Source of the DNA: Chitinophagaceae bacterium
Lineage (GTDB): Bacteria; Bacteroidota; Bacteroidia; Chitinophagales; Chitinophagaceae
NCBI GenBank assembly: GCA_947483345.1
Contig: CANKNL010000185.1
Coordinates: forward strand, 1 to 6,026
Length of the DNA: 6,026 nt
Reading direction: 5' to 3'
Shown: one piece after another, positions 1 to 5,055 of the stretch
Layout of the letters: each line of letters starts with the position of its first letter
Numbering within the stretch: the first letter of the stretch is position 1
Notes under the pieces: generated by a model
Told to the model about the DNA's origin: nothing
Database searches by the model: none
Seen by the model: only the letters and a program-made list of their open reading frames with translations
Made by a program: the position numbers and the translations under genes

Positions 1-525
1 TGTGATGATTCTTTTCACATCATGAATAAAACCCATGTCCAGCATACGGTCTGCTTCATCCAGTACAAATATTTTCAGAAATTTTAAATCGATAAAACCC
101 TGGCCTATTAAATCCAATAAACGACCCGGTGTGGCAACCAATATATCTACACCCCTTCTTAAAATATTGGTTTGGTGCAGTTGAGAAACGCCACCAAATA
201 TTACGGTGTGGGTTAAACCGGTGTGTTTACCATAGGCGGCAAAACTTTCATCTATTTGTATTGCCAGTTCACGGGTTGGGGTTAATATCAACACTTTTAT
301 TTTATGTGGCCCACGCTCTTCGCCTTTGTTTTTATACAATAACTGTAAAATAGGAATAGCAAATGCAGCTGTTTTTCCGGTACCGGTTTGTGCACAGCCC
401 AGCAGATCGCGTTGTTCTAAAATCAAAGGGATGCTTTGTGCCTGAATGGGTGTAGGGGTTGTGTATCCTTCGTTGCTTAATGCTTTCAGGATAGGATCGA
501 TTAGATCTAATTTTTTAAATGCCAT
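1..525 (-). CDS. rhlE: DEAD-box ATP-dependent RNA helicase, RhlE type (N-terminal part, cut by the window edge)
   Basis: ATP-dependent RNA helicase that unwinds or remodels short RNA duplexes in the cytoplasm, in ribosome assembly or RNA turnover. The visible 175 residues are the N-terminal RecA-like domain. Motifs in order: Q motif with TPIQ at 25-28, Walker A AQTGTGKT at 45-52, motif Ia PTRELA at 83-88, GG at 111-112, motif Ib TPGR at 132-135, and motif II DEAD at 156-159. The SAT motif and the whole second RecA domain lie beyond the left edge. The start ATG (525-523) is the first one after an in-frame TAA 21 nt upstream and gives the MxF...L opening typical of RhlE; no Shine-Dalgarno is seen. 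The gene is divergent from the amidase. Assignment to the DEAD-box family is certain. RhlE, rather than another paralogue such as CsdA or DbpA, is inferred from N-terminal similarity; the diagnostic C-terminal tail is not visible. Confidence 0.95.
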   Translation of the reverse strand, partial: MAFKKLDLIDPILKALSNEGYTTPTPIQAQSIPLILEQRDLLGCAQTGTGKTAAFAIPILQLLYKNKGEERGPHKIKVLILTPTRELAIQIDESFAAYGKHTGLTHTVIFGGVSQLHQTNILRRGVDILVATPGRLLDLIGQGFIDLKFLKIFVLDEADRMLDMGFIHDVKRIIT

Positions 526-605
526 TAAATGGTTTATTTGTGTTTAGTATAGGCTGGCAAAGACGTTGCAAATTCTGAATCAGCGGGAAATAGTTATTAA
601 CCACG

Positions 606-620
606 GGCCTGCAACAGGCC
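606..620. repeat. Short GC-rich inverted repeat (hairpin) upstream of the helicase
   Basis: GGCCTG and CAGGCC form six perfect pairs around a 3-nt loop (CAA on the plus strand, TTG on the minus strand), and one G-T wobble can extend the stem at 605/621. It stands out from very AT-rich surroundings. If the helicase transcript starts near the TAGTTTTG box at 651-644, this hairpin lies in its 5' leader. No U-run follows on the minus strand, so it does not look like an intrinsic terminator in that direction. Its function is unknown. Confidence 0.5.
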
Positions 621-643
621 TTCTTATAAAAATAGTGGAACGG

Positions 644-651
644 CAAAACTA
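644..651 (-). promoter_or_regulatory. Candidate -7 box (TAGTTTTG) for the helicase gene
   Basis: The minus strand reads TAGTTTTG, matching the Bacteroidota -7 consensus TAnnTTTG. No clear TTTG or TTG is present about 17-20 bp further upstream. A transcript from here would have a leader of about 110 nt carrying the 606-620 hairpin. The match is short and the -33 element is absent, so this is tentative. Confidence 0.25.
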
Positions 652-724
652 CTGATTTGTTTTTTAATGGCCGATAAAACATAAAATCAGCGATCAGGTA
701 GCCATATATTATACATACTGTTCG

Positions 725-732
725 TAAATTTG
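725..732 (+). promoter_or_regulatory. Candidate -7 box (TAAATTTG) for the omega-amidase gene
   Basis: TAAATTTG matches the Bacteroidota -7 consensus TAnnTTTG. It lies 17 nt before the ATG at 750, so transcription would begin around 737 with a leader of about a dozen bases. I do not see a TTTG or TTG element at the expected -33 distance, which lowers confidence. Confidence 0.35.
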
Positions 733-749
733 GGTTATAATTCAAACAT

Positions 750-1556
750 ATGTCTACCCTCACTATTACAACCATTCAAAGCAATCTGATCTGGGAAGAA
801 AAATCGGCTAACCTGCGGATGCTGGAAAAAAAGATTGCCAACATAGAAGAAAAAACAGAGATCGTTATTTTGCCCGAAATGTTTAACACCGGCTTTAGTA
901 TGAAACCGGAATTGCTGGCAGAGAGCATGGATGGCGAAACCGTTGCGTGGATGAAAAAGACAAGCCGGGAAAACGGGGTTGTGCTTACAGGAAGTATCAT
1001 GATTGAAGAAGAGGGAAAACACTACAACCGCCTGATCTGGATGTTACCAAACGGTCAACTTGGTCATTATGATAAACGCCATTTATTTGCTTATGGCGGA
1101 GAAGATAAACATTATAGTCCGGGCAATAAAAGACTGATTGCATCTGTAAAAGGCTGGAAGATCAATTTACAGGTTTGTTATGATCTGAGGTTTCCGGTTT
1201 GGGCAAGACAATCGCCCTCCTCATCCAGGAGAGAAAGCGAAGCCGAATTTGAATATGATGTACTGGTTTATGTTGCCAACTGGCCCGAACGCCGCAGCCA
1301 TGCCTGGAAAACCCTGTTGTGTGCAAGAGCGATAGAAAATCAATGTTATGTAGTTGGTGTAAATCGTGTGGGCAGCGATGGTAACAATATGTATCACAGC
1401 GGTAATAGTTTGATCATTGATCCATTAGGACAAGTGCTTTACCATATGGCTGATGAGGAAGATGTAAATACGATTACGCTTCAGAAAGATATGCTGGATG
1501 ATGTAAGAAGTAAATTTCCGTTTTGGAAAGATGCGGACTCTTTTAGGATAGAATAA
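750..1556 (+). CDS. yafV: Omega-amidase, carbon-nitrogen hydrolase (nitrilase) superfamily, YafV/Nit2 type
   Basis: Cytoplasmic amidase expected to hydrolyse omega-amides of 2-oxoacids such as 2-oxoglutaramate and 2-oxosuccinamate to the oxoacid plus ammonia, cleaning up after glutamine or asparagine transamination. The 268-residue protein spans a full nitrilase fold with the catalytic triad in place: Glu43 in LPEMFNTGFS, Lys109 in YDKRHLF, and Cys143 in VCYDLRFPVW. The C-terminal ARAIENQ and NRVGSDGN stretches are close to E. coli YafV, which separates it from aliphatic nitrilases. The start is well fixed: an in-frame TAA lies at 738-740, only 9 nt upstream. The protein is about 12 residues longer than E. 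coli YafV as I recall it; the excess falls at about residues 154-168, a Ser/Arg/Glu-rich loop. It converges on the S41 gene. The superfamily is certain; the exact substrate is inferred from similarity. Confidence 0.92.
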   Translation: MSTLTITTIQSNLIWEEKSANLRMLEKKIANIEEKTEIVILPEMFNTGFSMKPELLAESMDGETVAWMKKTSRENGVVLTGSIMIEEEGKHYNRLIWMLPNGQLGHYDKRHLFAYGGEDKHYSPGNKRLIASVKGWKINLQVCYDLRFPVWARQSPSSSRRESEAEFEYDVLVYVANWPERRSHAWKTLLCARAIENQCYVVGVNRVGSDGNNMYHSGNSLIIDPLGQVLYHMADEEDVNTITLQKDMLDDVRSKFPFWKDADSFRIE

Positions 1557-1571
1557 TTTTATCCTTTGCCA

Positions 1572-3059
1572 TTATTTATTTCTGATCATATCCATCACCA
1601 CCTGCATCTTTTTGTCAACCCCTTTTTGTAGTGCATCATAATTGGTTCCAACATAAATATCCGGCGCAATTCCCCGGCCATCTTTTGGCACATGATTATA
1701 TTGTACCAGCCTGAATAAGGGCAATCTGACTTTTAATTTTGTGTTAGGTAAAATAATATCGGGAATTAAAATACCATTGTTACCATGCCAGCCTCCGCCG
1801 GTTTCTTCGCCAACCAACACAATACCGGGCTGGCCTTTTACCGCATTACTAAATAGTGCAGCTGCCGAAAATGTGGAGCCATTAATAAGCACATATAATT
1901 TACCGGCATAATGATTGCCCGATTTTGGTTTGTATATTTTTCTTTCCCAATGCCTAAAATGGTAAAGGCCGTCATTATTTTTTCGGGTTAGAAAAAAAAG
2001 GCCGAGGTTATTGATAAAACTCTGTTTTATATATTTTGAATATGGCCTTAACGATTTGGTGACCGCAAATGAGGTGTCGGCAACCTTAAAATTAACCCGA
2101 CTTACATATTTGGTTAATAGTGTTGAGAGCCTGATTCTTCCACCGCCATTGCTGCGGATATCAAGTATAACATTGGTTATACCGGCCTGTTTGATATACC
2201 GGAATGTTTGCCGGTAAAATTTACGCAGGCTACCCGATGAAAAAGCATTCAAGGTAATAACAGCTGTATTGTTGATTGTGTCAACAGCCAGGGAGCGCAT
2301 ATCCTGCAATTTTTTTTGCCGGCGTTCTTTATTATTCTTTTTTACCTTTTTAACTACAGGGCCGGTTTTTACTTTTTTGCTGCTGTCTTTACTAAAATTA
2401 AAAACCGGCAAATTAATGCGCTGTTCTTTTCCCAAACTGTCCAGATAGGTTACCGCATAGGTTTTGCTGATGCCAAAGATATTGCGGTGATAATAGGGGA
2501 AGTTATTGCTGAGTCTTAAATAATTAACATTATTGGCATAGCCGTCTTCGGTCATATACTCAAACATGACCTTGGTAAGATCGACAATTTTTAAGCCGTT
2601 GATTGATGTAATGAGTGTCCCTTTTTTTAAAACAGAATCTTTTCGGTTAAGGTTTGCGGTAACCGCCATGGTATCGTTCCAGCATTTCATAAAAAGCGGA
2701 AAGGAGGAAAAATTTTTATCGGTTGCCCAGTTGTTGTAGGCCGCGCTTCGGCCAAAGCTGCTGTGGCCGCAATGAATTTTATCGGTAAGCGGCGCCATCA
2801 CTTTCCAGCCAAACTGCTGTTCGGTCATGCTGTCTTTTATGGAGCTGTAATATTTATCAAAGTACAGATCCATGCTGTCTTTGGGTGTGTACCAATAAAG
2901 TGACGGGTGTTTTTTTTCCAGGATATTTCTTAATAAAGTATAATCGGATTGTAATTGTTGGGGTGAATATTTTTTTTGTGGATTGTAGTTTTTTGTGGCG
3001 ACACACGAAAACATGAGCAACATAAAAGAAAAGAAAGAGATATTTTTAATGTTTTTCAT
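1572..3059 (-). CDS. S41-family peptidase-like lipoprotein with PDZ-like segment
   Basis: Predicted envelope lipoprotein with a tail-specific-protease (S41) fold; substrate unknown. The N-terminus is a lipoprotein signal: Lys2/Lys5, a hydrophobic run at 7-17 and Cys19 after LLMFS. Residues 31-103 form the usual N-terminal helical region ending in HCGHSSFG (96-103), 143-161 resemble a PDZ core (KKGTLITSINGLKIVDL), and 256-470 are the S41 core with LDIRSNGGG (299-307), the nucleophile motif GSTFSAA (Ser398), GEETGGG (417-423) and GRGIAPDI (461-468). The GEETGG motif has no lysine where CtpA-type enzymes have their catalytic Lys, so it resembles the tricorn-like branch. A Lys/Arg-rich linker fills 224-250. 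The start at 3059 gives a complete signal peptide; an ATG 7 nt upstream is out of frame and stops at once. It lies 58 bp after thiL. Fold is near certain; activity is inferred. Confidence 0.9.
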   Translation of the reverse strand: MKNIKNISFFSFMLLMFSCVATKNYNPQKKYSPQQLQSDYTLLRNILEKKHPSLYWYTPKDSMDLYFDKYYSSIKDSMTEQQFGWKVMAPLTDKIHCGHSSFGRSAAYNNWATDKNFSSFPLFMKCWNDTMAVTANLNRKDSVLKKGTLITSINGLKIVDLTKVMFEYMTEDGYANNVNYLRLSNNFPYYHRNIFGISKTYAVTYLDSLGKEQRINLPVFNFSKDSSKKVKTGPVVKKVKKNNKERRQKKLQDMRSLAVDTINNTAVITLNAFSSGSLRKFYRQTFRYIKQAGITNVILDIRSNGGGRIRLSTLLTKYVSRVNFKVADTSFAVTKSLRPYSKYIKQSFINNLGLFFLTRKNNDGLYHFRHWERKIYKPKSGNHYAGKLYVLINGSTFSAAALFSNAVKGQPGIVLVGEETGGGWHGNNGILIPDIILPNTKLKVRLPLFRLVQYNHVPKDGRGIAPDIYVGTNYDALQKGVDKKMQVVMDMIRNK

Positions 3060-3117
3060 TTTTCATTTATTGGGATAAAACCAAGGCCGTCTCCATACAC
3101 TTAATTTTCTTAATCAT

Positions 3118-4140
3118 TTACTTCAAGTGATTCCAGCCCTGTGCCACCAGCTCATGCTTATTACCTCCACGGGTAATAAATGTTTTTCCTTCGGCAGCCT
3201 CGGTAATATAACCGATAATACTAAGTCCGTTATTGGCTGCTACCTTGTCGTGATCGGCTTGTGAAATGGTAAACAACAGTTCATAATCTTCGCCCCCGCT
3301 TAATGCACAGGCTGTTGGGTCAAGCTCAAGTTTGTAGGCAAAATCTTTGCTGTCTTCATTTAAAGGCAACTTGTCTTCGTATAAAACACAGCCAACATGG
3401 CTTTGCTTGCAGATGTGCAGCATTTCGCTGCTCAGGCCGTCACTGATGTCCATCATGCTGGTAGGTGTTATTTTGTGCTCAGCAAAAAAATCGATCACAT
3501 CTTTTCTTGCTTCGGGTTTCAATAAACGACCTACTATATAGGCCCGGTTTTCCAGGTCGGGCTGGGCGCCGGTTTCTTCAAATATTTTCTTTTCTCTTTC
3601 TAAAATGGTGAGTCCTAAAAACGCTCCTCCCAGATCACCGCTTACACAAATAAGATCATTCACTTTTGCGCCGTCTCTTTTTACATAGGTATCGGGCGCC
3701 ACTTCTCCAATGGCTGTAACGCTGATGACAAAACCACGTTGCGATGTAGTGGTATCACCACCAACAAGGTCAATATCGTATTTATCGCAGGCTGCATACA
3801 CGCCATCATAAAACTCATCCAGCGCTTCTACACTGAATTTGTTACTGATAGCAATACTGATAACAATTTGCGTTGGTATGGCATTCATCGCATAGATATC
3901 GCTGATGTTAACAATCACCGATTTATAGCCGAGGTGTTTCAGGGGTGTGTACATCAGGTCAAAATGAATGCCTTCAACCAGTAGGTCGGTACTGATTACG
4001 GTTTGCCGGCCAAAATGATCAATGATGGCGGCATCATCGCCCACGCTTAAAATAGTAGAGGCATTTTTTGTTTCGTTATTACGGGTAAGATGGTCAATTA
4101 AACCAAATTCGCCGAGGGAGGATATTTCTGTACGTTCCAT
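3118..4140 (-). CDS. thiL: Thiamine-monophosphate kinase ThiL
   Basis: Phosphorylates thiamine monophosphate with ATP to thiamine diphosphate, the last step in making the active cofactor; cytoplasmic, and a member of the AIR-synthase/PurM-like fold. The 340-residue protein is full length and its family signatures are all visible: GEFGLID near the N-terminus (10-16), the metal-binding GDDAA (34-38), STDLLVEGIHFD (50-61), NISDIYAM (78-85), GGDT (127-130), SGDLGGA (167-173), DISDGL (231-236) and SGGEDYELLF (281-290). The start at 4140 is 18 nt after the phosphatase stop, and that stop is in the same frame, so no upstream extension is possible. No Shine-Dalgarno is seen. It is probably transcribed with the upstream phosphatase gene. 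No other thiamine gene and no obvious TPP riboswitch is present in the window. Confidence 0.97.
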   Translation of the reverse strand: MERTEISSLGEFGLIDHLTRNNETKNASTILSVGDDAAIIDHFGRQTVISTDLLVEGIHFDLMYTPLKHLGYKSVIVNISDIYAMNAIPTQIVISIAISNKFSVEALDEFYDGVYAACDKYDIDLVGGDTTTSQRGFVISVTAIGEVAPDTYVKRDGAKVNDLICVSGDLGGAFLGLTILEREKKIFEETGAQPDLENRAYIVGRLLKPEARKDVIDFFAEHKITPTSMMDISDGLSSEMLHICKQSHVGCVLYEDKLPLNEDSKDFAYKLELDPTACALSGGEDYELLFTISQADHDKVAANNGLSIIGYITEAAEGKTFITRGGNKHELVAQGWNHLK

Positions 4141-4158
4141 CTGTTTTAGATTATCTAT

Positions 4159-4941
4159 TTACAATTGCTTTCTGTTGTGAATTACTTCGATTAGCTCATC
4201 GTGAATCAATCCATTTGTTGCTACAATTTTCTTTTGATAGGGTGAAAATTTATCTCCATTCATATCAGTTACCTTACCTCCGGCCTCTTCAACAATAAGA
4301 TAACCGGCAGCAGAATCCCATGCTTGTAGACTGTGTTCAAAAAAGCCTTCAAATCTGCCAGCGGCCACCCAGCATAGGTCTATAGCCGCACTTCCCAATC
4401 TGCGAACAGGCACACCCTTACGCACAAAACGTTCAAAAACCTCCAGTGGACCATTTTCCATATCCAGGTATGAATAAGGGAAACCTGTAACCAGGCAGCT
4501 ATGCAACACTTCGGTCTTTTTGCTTACGCTTATTTTTTTATCATTTAAGGTGGCACCCCTTCCTTTTTCTGCAAAAAATAATTCACCGATAAAGGGATTA
4601 TACACAGCCCCCAAAATCATGTCACCATTTTGTTCAACCCCAATACTTACACAACATATGGGAATGCCGCTGGCAAAATTGATGGTACCATCAATGGGGT
4701 CAATGATCCATTTGGTATCACTATTGCTTGCTATTTCGCCAACTTCTTCGCTTAATATAAAATGATCGGGATAAACAGATCTAATGGTTTCGATGATAGC
4801 TTTTTCGGCAGCATGATCGGCTTCGGTAACCCAGTTGTTTACCCCTTCTTTGTTGCTGATCTTTAAATCCTCATTATTAAAATACCGGCGCAGTTCTTTG
4901 GCACCCGCCTCTACTGCATTTAAAAGTGTTGTTTTTAACAT
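4159..4941 (-). CDS. Inositol-monophosphatase-family phosphatase (SuhB-like)
   Basis: Magnesium-dependent, lithium-sensitive-type phosphatase of the IMPase/FIG superfamily, expected to dephosphorylate a small substrate such as inositol phosphate; histidinol phosphate or PAP are possible alternatives. The 260-residue protein carries the metal-binding set: SEE at 64-66, the signature DPIDGT at 81-86 with WII just before it, and AWDSAAG at 207-213 with Asp209, followed by EEAGG (218-222). VTEAD (38-42) lies near the N-terminus. The start is placed at the ATG at 4941-4939. The frame stays open up to an ATG at 5007, but the extra 22 residues have no family counterpart and would span the promoter at 4974-4946 and its repeats. 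It is followed 18 nt later by thiL. Family is certain; substrate is not, so no gene symbol is given. Confidence 0.93.
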   Translation of the reverse strand: MLKTTLLNAVEAGAKELRRYFNNEDLKISNKEGVNNWVTEADHAAEKAIIETIRSVYPDHFILSEEVGEIASNSDTKWIIDPIDGTINFASGIPICCVSIGVEQNGDMILGAVYNPFIGELFFAEKGRGATLNDKKISVSKKTEVLHSCLVTGFPYSYLDMENGPLEVFERFVRKGVPVRRLGSAAIDLCWVAAGRFEGFFEHSLQAWDSAAGYLIVEEAGGKVTDMNGDKFSPYQKKIVATNGLIHDELIEVIHNRKQL

Positions 4942-4945
4942 GGCG

Positions 4946-4974
4946 CAAATATACAAAGCCTTAGGCATCCCAAA
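4946..4974 (-). promoter_or_regulatory. Bacteroidota-type promoter for the phosphatase(-thiL) transcript
   Basis: On the minus strand, TTTG (4974-4971) is followed after 17 bp by TATATTTG (4953-4946), an exact match to TAnnTTTG. Only four bases separate the box from the ATG at 4941, so the expected start of transcription falls on or within a base or two of the start codon: a leaderless mRNA. This argues for 4941, not 5007, as the translation start. It is the best promoter in the window because both elements are present at a plausible spacing. Confidence 0.6.
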
Positions 4975-4993
4975 GGTAATCGTTAGGCATCCC
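4961..4993. repeat. 11-bp direct repeat TTAGGCATCCC, two copies 22 bp apart
   Basis: TTAGGCATCCC occurs at 4961-4971 and again at 4983-4993, identical in all 11 positions and in the same orientation. The period is 22 bp, about two turns of B-DNA, so both copies would face the same side of the helix. The first copy fills most of the spacer between the -33 and -7 boxes of the phosphatase promoter and touches the TTTG. It overlaps the odd palindrome GCCT-T-AGGC at 4958-4966. The placement fits an operator for a dimeric regulator, but no binding protein is known. Confidence 0.6.
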
Positions 4994-4998
4994 CTATT

Positions 4999-5015
4999 TA
5001 AGCCCAAACGGCTTA
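4999..5015. repeat. Inverted repeat TAAGCC-CAAAC-GGCTTA in the divergent region
   Basis: Two perfect 6-bp arms (4999-5004 and 5010-5015) flank a 5-bp centre, about midway between the two divergent start codons. It has no following T-run on either strand, so it looks more like a protein-binding palindrome than a terminator. A 6-bp palindrome can arise by chance; its position among other repeats is what makes it notable. Confidence 0.4.
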
Positions 5016-5044
5016 GCCAGAAACGAAAATCAGCTTGGACTAAC

Positions 5045-5052
5045 TATATTTG
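5045..5052 (+). promoter_or_regulatory. Candidate -7 box (TATATTTG) for the glycosyltransferase gene
   Basis: TATATTTG is an exact TAnnTTTG match and identical to the box of the divergent phosphatase gene. It ends three bases before the ATG at 5056, so the transcript would again be leaderless or nearly so. No TTTG or TTG is found 17-20 bp upstream; the nearest TTG (5035-5037) is too close. Confidence is therefore lower than for the opposite promoter. Confidence 0.4.
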
Positions 5053-5055
5053 AAT

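Larger units (their letters stand above)
526..749. other. Divergent intergenic region between the helicase and omega-amidase genes
   Basis: This 224-bp stretch has no convincing gene. Reading frames through it lack any recognisable protein character. It must hold the start signals of both flanking genes. I see a TAAATTTG box close to the amidase start, a TAGTTTTG box on the minus strand about 120 nt before the helicase start, and one GC-rich hairpin at 606-620 lying between that box and the helicase. Confidence 0.6.

Noticed and set aside
515..775. Open frame on the minus strand across the helicase-amidase intergenic region
   Set aside because: It overlaps the starts of both real genes, has no recognisable domain or natural composition, and occupies the region where promoters are expected.
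1552..1576. AATAAT/ATTATT inverted repeat between the convergent amidase and S41 genes as a terminator
   Set aside because: The stem is six A-T pairs with a 13-nt loop, made largely of the two stop-codon contexts, and has no GC-rich stem or proper T-run. It is too weak to call.
3046..3066. Six-codon reading frame starting 7 nt upstream of the S41 start, as a regulatory leader peptide
   Set aside because: It is made of A-rich sequence typical of Bacteroidota translation starts, overlaps the real start and is most simply a chance ATG.
3060..3117. Separate promoter for the S41 gene in the thiL-S41 gap
   Set aside because: No TAnnTTTG box is visible on the minus strand in these 58 bases; a weak TTGG/CCAA symmetry is not enough to call a site.
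4141..4158. Phosphatase-ThiL fusion by stop-codon readthrough, since the two genes are in the same frame 18 nt apart
   Set aside because: Being in phase has a one-in-three chance, both proteins have complete family-normal ends, and no readthrough signal is seen.
4942..5007. N-terminal extension of the phosphatase by 22 residues, starting at the ATG at 5007
   Set aside because: The extra residues have no counterpart in the IMPase family, and the segment holds a good promoter and two direct repeats. The ATG at 4941 gives the usual family start.
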